NCBI GenBank assembly: GCA_015661405.1
Contig: JACWMK010000026.1
Location: 1 to 38,427, forward strand
DNA: 38,427 nt
Direction: 5' to 3'
Origin: Methanobacterium sp.
GTDB taxonomy: Archaea; Methanobacteriota; Methanobacteria; Methanobacteriales; Methanobacteriaceae
A program made the position numbers and the translations under genes. Of this stretch, positions 1 to 8,587 are shown piece after piece; within the stretch, counting starts at the first letter, position 1, and every line of letters starts with the position of its first letter. The notes below the pieces were generated by a model. The model searched no databases. It worked only from the letters and a program-made list of their open reading frames with translations, and had not been told where the DNA came from.

Positions 1-270
1 GTAGGATTAGTGTTCAGTTATAAAAAATATACTGAACCCTTCATAACCCGTAATATAGATTTAGTAGCATTAATATTAGCTATAATTGGATGGATGTTGG
101 CATTAAACAATTCTTTAATAACTATAATCCCATCATATGTTTCCATTACCATTGGTGTGTTTTTAATAGCTATGGTAATTGGCATGAGACCGGGATATGG
201 AAGATATGAAACCATTATTGGATTTGTACTTGCAGGAATCATCTGGATTTTAGGGACGGTTATATTATGA
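1..270 (+). CDS. ehaL: EhaL, energy-converting hydrogenase A membrane subunit (5' end uncertain or cut)
   Basis: Small, very hydrophobic protein of about 86-89 residues with two to three membrane segments, ending in the motif FVLAGIIWILGTVIL. Its position directly before ehaM and the hydrogenase subunits, with a 4-base ATGA overlap into ehaM, fits EhaL (DUF2104 family), an integral-membrane subunit of the Eha complex. The frame is open to the window edge. A GTG at 10 with an AGGA just upstream could be the start, or the gene may begin outside the window. The EhaL assignment rests on size, hydrophobicity and operon position rather than on a diagnostic motif. Confidence 0.72.
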   Translation, partial: VGLVFSYKKYTEPFITRNIDLVALILAIIGWMLALNNSLITIIPSYVSITIGVFLIAMVIGMRPGYGRYETIIGFVLAGIIWILGTVIL

Positions 271-716
271 CTGAAAAAGAATTGGGAGATGAATTCAACG
301 ATGAAGTTGAATATGTTAAAGAAGCAGCAGCAGCTAATGATGAAGAGCTTCTTCTTAGAATGAAAAAGAGAATCCTTAACAGTTATACTTGGCATAAAGA
401 TGTTATAATTCCATTTTCAGAGGAACTTAAAATTTCACCAGAAGAACTTGAAGAAATTCTCATGAAAAGATTGGATATGTCAAGTTTAGAGGCTTTACAA
501 CCTCGTTTTGAATCATCAAAATTTAGATGTACTAAAGAAAGGATTCATGCTGATTTAAGTCTTTGTTGGCTCTGTGATGTAATCAATATTTTAAATGTGG
601 ATGAAGCAGATAAAATAACAAATAAAATTACATATGAGGTTCTTAAAGAAGATAAATCTTATGAAGATGCATTAAAAGACGGAAAAAAAGAATTATTAGA
701 GTATTTAAAGAGGTAA
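267..716 (+). CDS. ehaM: EhaM, hydrophilic Eha subunit (DUF1959-like)
   Basis: A 149-residue acidic, mostly helical soluble protein with no membrane segment. It has two cysteines in the stretch HADLSLCWLCDVIN (about residues 94-107), a C-x2-C pair that could touch metal, although no family function is established. It starts on the ATG that overlaps the ehaL stop (ATGA) and ends 4 bases before ehaN, so translation is probably coupled. Position between ehaL and the [NiFe] small subunit matches EhaM of other Methanobacteriales, a subunit found only in eha operons. Biochemical role unknown. Confidence 0.8.
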   Translation: MTEKELGDEFNDEVEYVKEAAAANDEELLLRMKKRILNSYTWHKDVIIPFSEELKISPEELEEILMKRLDMSSLEALQPRFESSKFRCTKERIHADLSLCWLCDVINILNVDEADKITNKITYEVLKEDKSYEDALKDGKKELLEYLKR

Positions 717-720
717 AGAA

Positions 721-1170
721 ATGTTAGATGCGCTTAAAGACGTTATACGAAAAAGTTCCATTCATGTTTGTCTAATTAATACTGGGGGTTGTAATGGCTG
801 TGATATAGAAGTAGTAGCCCTGCTTTCTCCTCGTTATGACTTGGAACAATACGGGATCTACGTGCATAATAATCCCCGTGAAGCAGACGTCATACTCGTT
901 GCCGGCGCTGTAACCGAACAATGGAGAGAAAAATTGCAAAGAATATACGCTAAAGTACCTGAACCTAAAATAGTAGTGGCCATAGGAAACTGTCCATTAT
1001 CTGGAGATGTATTCAATCAAGAAGGATCCAGTGTCTATGCTCCGGTATCAGATTATATACCGGTAGATGCTGAAGTTTCAGGATGTCCACCACGACCTTC
1101 AGAGATCTTAGCTGCTATTTTGAGTATTGGTCCTAATGCGATAGCAGCTAGAGGGAGGCAGAAATTATGA
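721..1170 (+). CDS. ehaN: EhaN, [NiFe]-hydrogenase small subunit
   Basis: 149 residues, the compact small subunit typical of energy-converting (Ech/complex I-like) hydrogenases. It has no signal peptide and none of the extra clusters of classical uptake enzymes. The ligand pattern for one proximal [4Fe-4S] cluster is complete: NTGGCNGCDIE (C24, C27), IGNCPLSG (C91) and GCPPRPSE (C122). The cluster passes electrons between the Ni-Fe site in EhaO and the polyferredoxin subunits. Its stop overlaps the ehaO start (ATGA). The protein faces the cytoplasm and docks on the membrane subunits encoded upstream of the window. Confidence 0.95.
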   Translation: MLDALKDVIRKSSIHVCLINTGGCNGCDIEVVALLSPRYDLEQYGIYVHNNPREADVILVAGAVTEQWREKLQRIYAKVPEPKIVVAIGNCPLSGDVFNQEGSSVYAPVSDYIPVDAEVSGCPPRPSEILAAILSIGPNAIAARGRQKL

Positions 1171-2297
1171 TATTACCGATTGGACCAATACATCCCAGTC
1201 TCAAAGAACCACTTCGTCTAAAACTTAAAACACAGGGAGAGAAGGTTTTAAGTGCTGAAATTGATTATGGATACGTTCATCGGGGTATTGAAAGAATAAT
1301 GAAAGGTAAAACCTGGCAAAAAGGTATATACTTATCTGAAAGGGTTTGTGGAATATGCTCCTACATTCACACTCAAACCTTTGCGGAAACATTTGAAAGT
1401 ATCGCAGGTGAAAGAGCACCATTACGTGCTCAATATTTAAGAGTACTAACTAACGAGTTGGATAGGATTCAAAGCCATTTACTGGCTAACTCTACCTATT
1501 TCAAAGCCATAGAGCATGAAACTCTCTTCATGTACATGCTATACCTTCGAGAACCAGTTATGGATGCAATTGAACTTTTAACTGGTAACAGAGTTAATAT
1601 GGGATGGAATGTAGTGGGTGGAGTTAGAATGGATGTTAAACAAACCCATATGGATAGTATAATGAAGATAATGCTTAAACTCGAGTCAGAATTTGAAAGA
1701 TACGTGGAAATGTTTGAAAAAGGTCCATTAGTTGGTTTAAGGTCTCATGATGTAGGTAAAATGACTCGAGATGAGGCTATTAAAGCAAGAGCAGTGGGTC
1801 CTATTGGAAGAGCATCTGGATTAGAACATGATTTAAGGGAGAATCATCACACCTATAAGGATCATTTAGATTTAAAAGTTATTTGGAGAAAAGAAGGGGA
1901 TAACTTCGCACGTAACATGAATAGATTTGATGAAATTACACAATCTATTAATCTTATCAAACAGGTTATTGAGGATTTACCTGAAGGAGATATAAGGAAA
2001 AAAATTGATATACCTGCAGGGTATGGTGATTGGAGAAATGAAGCACCTCGAGGAGAAGTGACTTATACCGTTGAAACTAACGGTAACCTTATAAAAAATA
2101 TTTCTATAAGAACTCCTAGTATTATGAATATTGATGCTTGTGCCAAGTACATGTTTAATGATGTGGCGACAGTATCTGATGCAGTAGCCACCTATGCTAG
2201 TGTAGATCCATGTATAGCCTGCACTGAAAGAGTGGTTATAGTAGATGAATCTGGTAAAACCCGAGAATTTGATTATCCAAATTATCCAAAAATATGA
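1167..2297 (+). CDS. ehaO: EhaO, [NiFe]-hydrogenase large (catalytic) subunit
   Basis: 376-residue catalytic subunit. Both Ni-Fe ligand motifs are intact: RVCGICS near the N-terminus (C61, C64) and DPCIACT near the C-terminus (C349, C352), so the enzyme should oxidise or evolve H2. The protein continues 24 residues past the last ligand and ends in NYPKI. Energy-converting large subunits differ on whether they are proteolytically matured, and I cannot decide that here. The gene overlaps ehaN by 4 bases. About 57 bases of A/T-rich spacer with a T-run follow before ehaP, which may allow some termination or processing. In the pathway, H2 oxidation driven by ion influx supplies low-potential ferredoxin for CO2 reduction to formylmethanofuran. 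Confidence 0.95.
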   Translation: MILPIGPIHPSLKEPLRLKLKTQGEKVLSAEIDYGYVHRGIERIMKGKTWQKGIYLSERVCGICSYIHTQTFAETFESIAGERAPLRAQYLRVLTNELDRIQSHLLANSTYFKAIEHETLFMYMLYLREPVMDAIELLTGNRVNMGWNVVGGVRMDVKQTHMDSIMKIMLKLESEFERYVEMFEKGPLVGLRSHDVGKMTRDEAIKARAVGPIGRASGLEHDLRENHHTYKDHLDLKVIWRKEGDNFARNMNRFDEITQSINLIKQVIEDLPEGDIRKKIDIPAGYGDWRNEAPRGEVTYTVETNGNLIKNISIRTPSIMNIDACAKYMFNDVATVSDAVATYASVDPCIACTERVVIVDESGKTREFDYPNYPKI

Positions 2298-2354
2298 ATT
2301 AAAGATGTAAAAAAATTTTTTTTAATTAAAAAAAATGGATTATGTGATGATGTT

Positions 2355-3383
2355 ATGTCCTCAGTGATATGGTACATATATGAATTCGCTAGAAAATCTT
2401 GGGCTGAAAAATTTGTTGCAGCACGATCAGAACAAGAGATTATGGAAACACCATCTAGATGGAGAAATTTTCCGGAAGTTAGAAAAGAATACTGTATAGC
2501 GTGTGGAGCATGTACAGCTGCTTGTCCGGCCCCAATGGCTATAAAATTGGTAAGAAGCAGCGATACTAGTGAAGAGGAGGGTATAACTTATCCAGTTATA
2601 AACACTAGAGGTTGTATAAGATGTGGTTTCTGCGCTGAAGTATGTCCAACTGACCCTAAAACCTTACTCTGCGGTGAGAATCATCTTATACGGGAAAAAT
2701 TCACCATTCTACCTGTAGAAAAAATGTATGTGATGGATGAATATTTATGCATTAGATGTAAAAAGTGTTTGAAATCCTGTAAAGTTGGTGCAGTATCAGA
2801 AGTTGATAATAGAATGGTTATAGACCAATCCAAATGCATAGCCTGTGGAGAATGTATAAAAAACTGTCCAGTTAAAGGAGCAATTAAAGGAGTATTCATT
2901 TCCAATGTAGAGGAGCAGAAGGAAATAATAAATCTGGTAGTGAATACTTTAGAAAAAAGAATTGATGAAGACCAAGATAAAATTAAGAATTTAGCTCCTG
3001 AAGAGATTTTCAAATTTGACTATCCTATTGATGAATTAGTTGAAAAGGCAAGAGAAATCATACCTAATGATGAATTAATCAGAGATACTATTGAGAAGAT
3101 AACTGATCGTTTAAAGATGAGAATAATTACGTGGGATGATGAGAAATGCAAAAGCTGCCGTTTATGCGTTGATGAATGTCCAGTAGGAGCCATTACCTAT
3201 GATAAAGATAAGGGAATTGAAAGAAATGCTAATAAATGTCTTAAATGCAGTATATGTTATCAAACATGTCCATTTGGAGTAGCCGGGTTTTACGTGGCGA
3301 GATTCCTTCTAACTGAAGCATCATTAGATGAAGGTGTAATCCACGTAACTTTGAAACCATCCCAATTGCCCATACGGAGTTGA
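2355..3383 (+). CDS. ehaP: EhaP, polyferredoxin with six [4Fe-4S] motifs
   Basis: 342-residue soluble polyferredoxin. Six C-x2-C-x2-C-x3-C motifs are visible in order: CIACGACTAACPAP, CIRCGFCAEVCPTDP, CIRCKKCLKSCK (Lys replaces the usual Pro after the last Cys), CIACGECIKNCP, CKSCRLCVDECP and CLKCSICYQTCP. A helical linker of about 90 residues separates motifs 4 and 5. Six clusters match what is described for EhaP of Methanothermobacter. GTGATG sits 5 bases before the ATG as ribosome binding site. The stop overlaps the ehaQ start. Probable role: electron wire between the EhaN/EhaO core and downstream acceptors. Confidence 0.92.
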   Translation: MSSVIWYIYEFARKSWAEKFVAARSEQEIMETPSRWRNFPEVRKEYCIACGACTAACPAPMAIKLVRSSDTSEEEGITYPVINTRGCIRCGFCAEVCPTDPKTLLCGENHLIREKFTILPVEKMYVMDEYLCIRCKKCLKSCKVGAVSEVDNRMVIDQSKCIACGECIKNCPVKGAIKGVFISNVEEQKEIINLVVNTLEKRIDEDQDKIKNLAPEEIFKFDYPIDELVEKAREIIPNDELIRDTIEKITDRLKMRIITWDDEKCKSCRLCVDECPVGAITYDKDKGIERNANKCLKCSICYQTCPFGVAGFYVARFLLTEASLDEGVIHVTLKPSQLPIRS

Positions 3384-4747
3384 TTATTATTCCAGAAACC
3401 AAAAGCACTAGTGCTAAGTCTCATAAACCACTTAGAGAAGTGGAAGTTGAATATGAAGTGGATCATAGTAAATGTGAAAAATGTCTTAATAAACCATGTC
3501 TTTTATCATGTCCAGCAGATGCTTTACATGAAGTACCTCCACAGAATCATATTGAAATAGATGAGAAATGTATTGGATGTGTTTTATGCAGGGAAGCATG
3601 TCCATATGCTGCAATAAAGATGAAAACTACCCTTGCAGAGCCTGTAAGGGAAAATGTACCTAATATAAATATTAAACTATGCAGGCAATGTGGTGCTTGT
3701 GTTCAAGCTTGTAAAAGAGGTGCTATACATCTTGAATCAACCGGTACTGAAGAAGCGCATAGTGTAATTGATGAGGATAAATGTATTCGATGTGGTTACT
3801 GTGCAAGAGCATGCCCAACTGAAGCTATAAAGTATGGGGAGATCATGCCCCGGTCAGTAGTTGAAGGTAAAGCAATTATTGTTAATCATGAGGAGTGTAT
3901 AGGATGTATGACGTGTACTAGGGTTTGTCCTTCCCGAGGAGCTATAAATGTGGGTGAAGTTAATAAATTCCCATTCATAAATCCATCTTACTGCGCTCGA
4001 TGTGAGGAATGTATGAATGTATGCCCCACTACTTCCATTAAATATACTTCAAGAAAGAGGGCATATGAAAAATTTAATAAGATTAAAACCATGGAATTAG
4101 CCTCAGAAATATTAGAGAAAGATACTAATAACCTTTCTAAAGATGCCAGTAAAATAAACACGATTTTCAATAAAATAGCTCGAGATGTGAGTTATAGTCA
4201 TCCAGAGCCAGAGTTTGAAGAGGATGTAACGGATATTATAAAAGATGAAATCAAAAGTATGGTGGATATAGGGTTAGAAATAGATGATATTGGAGAGATT
4301 ATTGAAAGAACCAATCCTAAACGAGAAGTCACAGTTGTAGAGGAAATGTGTGTAGGTTGTGGAGCTTGTATTGATGAATGCCCTGTGGAATGTATAGAGT
4401 TAGAGATGCCCTCACCGATTCATATAGGTGAAGAATGTGTTTATTGTGGGAAATGTGTTGATATATGCCCATTTGATGCTATAAATATTAGTGAAGAAGT
4501 TTTTCATACTAATGAAGGTAGTATATTCTTCTCTAGAGAAAAACTTAAGGGAATTAGGAAAGGTGAAGTAATTATAGATGATTTATCTTGCCAATCCTGT
4601 GGTGTATGTGTTAATAGGTGTCCTGAAGGTGCTATGACTATTGAGGATGATAAAGTAATTATTGACACCGAAAAATGTATTTTATGCGGTGTTTGTGAGG
4701 CAATATGTCCCGTTCAAGCCGTTAAATTAAAAACAGAAAATAAGTAA
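3380..4747 (+). CDS. ehaQ: EhaQ, polyferredoxin with ten [4Fe-4S] motifs
   Basis: 455 residues carrying ten cysteine clusters, matching the ten-cluster polyferredoxin described in eha operons. The first is atypical (CEKCLNKPCLLSC, C-x2-C-x4-C-x3-C). The other nine are regular, for example CIGCVLCREACP, CRQCGACVQACK, CIGCMTCTRVCP, CVYCGKCVDICP and CILCGVCEAICP. A helical insert of about 100 residues lies between motifs 6 and 7. The start is a TTG that overlaps the ehaP stop (TTGA). GGAG sits directly against it, closer than normal, and no ATG or GTG exists upstream before the in-frame stop at 3329. The function is presumably to store or distribute low-potential electrons. Confidence 0.9.
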   Translation: MIIIPETKSTSAKSHKPLREVEVEYEVDHSKCEKCLNKPCLLSCPADALHEVPPQNHIEIDEKCIGCVLCREACPYAAIKMKTTLAEPVRENVPNINIKLCRQCGACVQACKRGAIHLESTGTEEAHSVIDEDKCIRCGYCARACPTEAIKYGEIMPRSVVEGKAIIVNHEECIGCMTCTRVCPSRGAINVGEVNKFPFINPSYCARCEECMNVCPTTSIKYTSRKRAYEKFNKIKTMELASEILEKDTNNLSKDASKINTIFNKIARDVSYSHPEPEFEEDVTDIIKDEIKSMVDIGLEIDDIGEIIERTNPKREVTVVEEMCVGCGACIDECPVECIELEMPSPIHIGEECVYCGKCVDICPFDAINISEEVFHTNEGSIFFSREKLKGIRKGEVIIDDLSCQSCGVCVNRCPEGAMTIEDDKVIIDTEKCILCGVCEAICPVQAVKLKTENK

Positions 4748-4856
4748 AAAATTAGTGTTTTTAATATAAGATAATTTCAAGATTTAATTTATTAATTTCT
4801 TTTTTGGTAGTGGATCTTATTAAAATGAAATTTATTATGATTGGGGGTAGGATGGA

Positions 4857-5885
4857 ATTTTAAATAGAAGATTCTTTGTTTCTGATTGTGAAGGTCCCAT
4901 ATCTATCAATGATAATGCATTTGAATTATCCGGTTATTTTATAGATGATGGGGAAAAATTCTTTGAAATAATTAGTAGATATGATGATTATCTGGTTGAA
5001 GTAATAAAAAAACTTGGTTATAATGCGGGTGGAACATTAAAATTTATTTTACCATTTTTGAAGGCTTATGGGGCGACTAATGATAATATAAAAAGTTTTT
5101 CACAGGAGAATGTACTCTTAATACCCTCTGCTCTTGACACTCTTCAATATATATATAATTTACTGCCATCATTTATTGTAAGCACTAGTTACCAGCAATA
5201 TATTCATGCTTTATGTGATTCAACGGGGTTTCCCTATGAAAATACTTATTCCACTCAATTGGATATTGATAAATATACTTTATCATCAAAAGAGAAAATT
5301 CGATTAACGGAGATTAGAAGAGAAATAATTGATAATCCTGAATTTGAAAATCTGGATAAAATATTCTGGGATGAAATCCCTAAAATGAGAATAGGTCGAA
5401 TTATGGAAGATGTTAATCCGATAGGTGGAGAAGGTAAAAAAAACGCTTTAAAAGATATAATAAATAAATTTCAGTTTAATGCATTAGATTTAGTATATGT
5501 AGGGGATAGTATAACTGATCTTCAACCTTTAAAATTCGCTTATGAAAGTGGTGGATTAGCGGTTTCCTTCAATGGTAATGGATATGCAGTCAAAGAATCT
5601 GAAATTGTTATTATGGCTGATAACACATTAATGATTTCCATCATAACTGATCTATTTAATAAATCAGGTAAAAATGGAGTTTTGGAATTTATAAATGCTT
5701 TTATTGATGATCCACAGTTAGCATTATATAATTATCCTGTAGATCCACAATTAACTCTTAAATTTCCTTCTATGAGTAATTCAAAAATAGGAATTGTAAA
5801 CAGTGATAATTTAGACGAATTAGAAGAAGAAAGTTTAAAATATCGTAAAAAAGTTAGAGGAGATGTTATTGGGGGTTTAGGCTAG
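4857..5885 (+). CDS. ehaR: EhaR, HAD-like protein of the eha operon; start not canonical
   Basis: HAD-superfamily protein of about 342 residues. HAD motif I is VSDCEGPISIND (DxE variant), motif II is IVSTSYQQ, and motif IV is GDSITDLQPL, so the fold looks complete and a phosphatase-type activity is possible. Motif I lies upstream of the first in-frame canonical start (TTG at 5058); starting there would remove the nucleophile motif. Between the in-frame stop at 4848-4850 and motif I there is no ATG, GTG or TTG. Either an ATT at 4857 is used (GGGGGT at 4843-4848 as ribosome site), or the gene starts at ATG 4852 and one T is missing from the run at 4858-4861. EhaR is conserved in eha operons; its substrate is unknown. 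ftr2 follows after one base. Confidence 0.8.
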   Translation: MLNRRFFVSDCEGPISINDNAFELSGYFIDDGEKFFEIISRYDDYLVEVIKKLGYNAGGTLKFILPFLKAYGATNDNIKSFSQENVLLIPSALDTLQYIYNLLPSFIVSTSYQQYIHALCDSTGFPYENTYSTQLDIDKYTLSSKEKIRLTEIRREIIDNPEFENLDKIFWDEIPKMRIGRIMEDVNPIGGEGKKNALKDIINKFQFNALDLVYVGDSITDLQPLKFAYESGGLAVSFNGNGYAVKESEIVIMADNTLMISIITDLFNKSGKNGVLEFINAFIDDPQLALYNYPVDPQLTLKFPSMSNSKIGIVNSDNLDELEEESLKYRKKVRGDVIGGLG

Positions 5886-5886
5886 T

Positions 5887-6786
5887 ATGCTTTCAAATGT
5901 AATTGAAACGATGGTGGAGGATACTTATTCTGAAATCTTCTCTGGAATCTGCTGTCGAGTTATAATCACTGCAGATGAGGATGAAATAATTAGAAGAGCC
6001 GCATTTGACGCCACATCCACTCCTGGAGCAGTTATTGGTAGGGTGGAAGGGGGTGTTGAGGCTTTTTTAAATGAAAATGAAACTCCCGATGGCAGGAGAG
6101 GTGCTATTTTACAATTCTGGTTTGGAAAAGATGATATAGAAAAATTTGAGTTAGAATTATCTTATAGAATCCGTCAAGATATTCTTGTTAAACCATTTAC
6201 CCGAATATTCGATGCTTCAATAAATCCTATAGGAAAAATTGATACCATGAAGCATGTGGGGCATTGTGGTGATGGATATGAATGGATGGAGCATTTATAT
6301 GGGCGAGATATGATTGTTATACCCATCGCCATACCAGATTTTATGATTGAACGTAAATTAGGTTATTCAATGGGATTTATGGGTGCTAACTTTTGGTATA
6401 TGTGTCGTTCTAAAGAAGCAGTAATTAATGCTGGTAATAAGGCGCTTAAAGCAATAGGGGATGTCAGGGGAGTTATAACTCCTTTTGATATATGCTCAGC
6501 AATGTCTAAACCTGAAACTAATTATCCTTGGATTGGACCTACTACTAACCATCCTTACTGTCCATCATTGAGAACTGTGCTTGGTAAACAGTCATTGATT
6601 CCGAATGGTGTTAATTACGTTCCTGAAATTGTTATTAATGGTTTAAGTCAGGATGTTGTTGAAGAATCCTTAAGGGTAGGTATACAGGCTGTATTAGATG
6701 TTGTTGATGTTTTAAGAGTATCTGCAGGAAATTATGAAGGAGTATTAGGTGATTATAAAATTTATTTAAGAGAGTTGTTTGAATGA
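5887..6786 (+). CDS. Formylmethanofuran:tetrahydromethanopterin N-formyltransferase paralogue (FtrII type)
   Basis: 299 residues, full length for Ftr (about 297). It would transfer a formyl group from formylmethanofuran to H4MPT, the second step of CO2 reduction to methane. Family stretches include IVNAGN-like AVINAGNKALKAIGDV, GVITPFDICSAMSKPETN and NHPYCPSLR. Methanothermobacter has a second ftr (FtrII) in the same position after its eha operon. This copy is therefore probably the eha-linked paralogue rather than the housekeeping enzyme. Whether it is catalytically equivalent or an adaptor between Eha and formylmethanofuran chemistry is not known. It overlaps the following kinase gene by 4 bases. 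Confidence 0.9.
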   Translation: MLSNVIETMVEDTYSEIFSGICCRVIITADEDEIIRRAAFDATSTPGAVIGRVEGGVEAFLNENETPDGRRGAILQFWFGKDDIEKFELELSYRIRQDILVKPFTRIFDASINPIGKIDTMKHVGHCGDGYEWMEHLYGRDMIVIPIAIPDFMIERKLGYSMGFMGANFWYMCRSKEAVINAGNKALKAIGDVRGVITPFDICSAMSKPETNYPWIGPTTNHPYCPSLRTVLGKQSLIPNGVNYVPEIVINGLSQDVVEESLRVGIQAVLDVVDVLRVSAGNYEGVLGDYKIYLRELFE

Positions 6787-7709
6787 GTCTTGACGTAGTA
6801 GGCTTGGGTGCTTTAAATATTGATAAACTATATCAAGTAAATAAAATAGCTAAAGAAGATGAAGAAGCTTACATAAAAGATTATAATTTATCATGTGGAG
6901 GATCAGCCGCTAATACAATAATTGGACTTTCAAGGTTAGGATTAAAAACGGGATACATTGGTAAAGTTTCAAATGATTCAGAAGGCAATCTTATATTAGA
7001 TAATCTAAAAAATGAGGATGTCAATATTAATGGAATAGTAATAGGAGAAGGTAGAACTGGTAATGTAATGGGTTATGTTGATTTAAGTGGTCAAAGGGCA
7101 TTATACGTTGATCCTGGCGTAAATGATTTAATTAAACCAGAAGAAATTAAAATAGAATATTTTAAGGATATAAAAATCCTACATCTTACCTCATTTGTAG
7201 GTGACTCTATAAAAGCCCAGGAATCTCTTTTAGAGGAATTACCCGCTAATGTGAAGGTTAGTTTTGACCCGGGTAGAATATATGCTGAAAAAGGTTTAGA
7301 ATATATTAAAAAAATTCTAAATAGAACTAATATATTACTAGTAAATGAAGAGGAGTTAAAACTTTTAACTAGTAACGATTATAACACATTTGAAGATCGG
7401 ATCATGGATTTAATGGACTTTGAAATAGATTTAATTATAGTTAAACGTGGCGATAAGGGATGTTATGTTACAAATAGTAAAGAGTCACATTCAGTGGAAG
7501 CATTCCAGGTTAAATGTAAGGATACAACGGGGGCGGGGGATGCTTTTAACGCAGGATTCCTTTATGGATTATTGAAGGGAAAGAATCTATATAATTCATG
7601 TATATTAGGTAATTTTGTAGCTGCCTGTTGTGTGGAAGAAATAGGTTCAATAAAAAGTCTTCCATATTCATCTAATATTAATGATAATTATAAATTAAAA
7701 AAAAAATAA
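6783..7709 (+). CDS. PfkB/ribokinase-family carbohydrate kinase
   Basis: 308 residues. The N-terminal glycine-rich sugar-binding signature is CGGSAANTIIGLSRLG, and the C-terminal PfkB signature with catalytic Asp is DTTGAGDAFNAGF. This identifies an ATP-dependent kinase of the ribokinase superfamily; substrates in this family range from sugars to nucleosides and cofactor precursors, and none can be assigned here. The ATG overlaps the ftr2 stop (ATGA), so it is translationally coupled to the eha tail. The same gene order (ftrII then kinase) occurs in Methanothermobacter, suggesting a conserved but unexplained link to Eha or to formyl transfer. The last residues are a Lys run ending in TAA. Confidence 0.88.
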   Translation: MSLDVVGLGALNIDKLYQVNKIAKEDEEAYIKDYNLSCGGSAANTIIGLSRLGLKTGYIGKVSNDSEGNLILDNLKNEDVNINGIVIGEGRTGNVMGYVDLSGQRALYVDPGVNDLIKPEEIKIEYFKDIKILHLTSFVGDSIKAQESLLEELPANVKVSFDPGRIYAEKGLEYIKKILNRTNILLVNEEELKLLTSNDYNTFEDRIMDLMDFEIDLIIVKRGDKGCYVTNSKESHSVEAFQVKCKDTTGAGDAFNAGFLYGLLKGKNLYNSCILGNFVAACCVEEIGSIKSLPYSSNINDNYKLKKK

Positions 7710-7822
7710 GTAAATAAAGATTTAAAAAATATTGGGGTCGATGGAATTTTATAAAAAAAAGTTTATGATAATATTTTAAATGTTGAGTTATTTAAAAAAA
7801 TAATCAACGGAGCAGTGTAATT

Positions 7823-8587
7823 ATGGATATAACTTTTAAAAAGAAGAAACTAGACCTTGAAGGGGAATTAAAAATTAAATCATCTGATGTTAATAATAAT
7901 GATGAGGAGTTCCAACCAGAAATAGAGAGTTGTGTATTTAAACAGAAATTCATTACTATTTCTCCTGAATGTATAAGATGTAATCTCTGTGTCGAGGAAT
8001 GTCCTGTTGAAGCTATAAGTCCATCAGAATCTACAAAATCTCCTAAAATCCTTGAAAATTGTGTTAAATGTGAAATATGTGCTGAAACATGTCCTGTTAA
8101 ATCAGTAAAAGTAATAGAAAGTATATCAAGTATAGATAAAGATGTAAAATATCATATTAAAGATTTAAAGATTCCTCACCGCAAATTAAGGATGAAAGAG
8201 ATTAAAATTGATAAGGATAAATGTAATATTTGTAATACTTGCTTTAAATTCTGTCCCACGAATGCAATAACAGTCGGAGAGGATGATAAGGCTGAAATAG
8301 ATGAAAGTCTTTGTATAGGCTGCGGTGCATGTGTAAATGTTTGTCCTGAAGAAGCTATAACTCTTGAACGTGATTTAGGACCGGTTATTAAAACTAAAGA
8401 ACTTATAATAGATCAAGAAGCCTGTGTACAATGTCAAGTATGTGAAGAAAACTGCCCCATAGAAGCTATAAAACTAGAAGAAGATAAAGTAGTTCTTAAT
8501 GAGGATAAATGTATATTATGTGATGTTTGTTCAAATAAATGTCCAGTCGGAGCAATAAAACTGGAGAGGTTGACACATGAAAGTTAA
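7823..8587 (+). CDS. Polyferredoxin with six [4Fe-4S] motifs (third of the eha locus)
   Basis: 254 residues with a variable, charged N-terminus of about 45 residues. Six regular clusters follow: CIRCNLCVEECP, CVKCEICAETCP, CNICNTCFKFCP, CIGCGACVNVCP, CVQCQVCEENCP and CILCDVCSNKCP. With EhaP and EhaQ the locus encodes 22 predicted [4Fe-4S] clusters. The 113-base gap from the kinase gene is A/T-rich and may hold its own promoter. The gene overlaps the next one by 11 bases. Likely an electron carrier for Eha or for formylmethanofuran dehydrogenase; the partner is inferred from context only. Confidence 0.87.
   Translation: MDITFKKKKLDLEGELKIKSSDVNNNDEEFQPEIESCVFKQKFITISPECIRCNLCVEECPVEAISPSESTKSPKILENCVKCEICAETCPVKSVKVIESISSIDKDVKYHIKDLKIPHRKLRMKEIKIDKDKCNICNTCFKFCPTNAITVGEDDKAEIDESLCIGCGACVNVCPEEAITLERDLGPVIKTKELIIDQEACVQCQVCEENCPIEAIKLEEDKVVLNEDKCILCDVCSNKCPVGAIKLERLTHES

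Noticed and set aside
1584..1604. TAAC-N3-GTTA-like sequence inside ehaO
   Set aside because: Wrong spacing (three bases) and inside a coding region; not counted as an operator.
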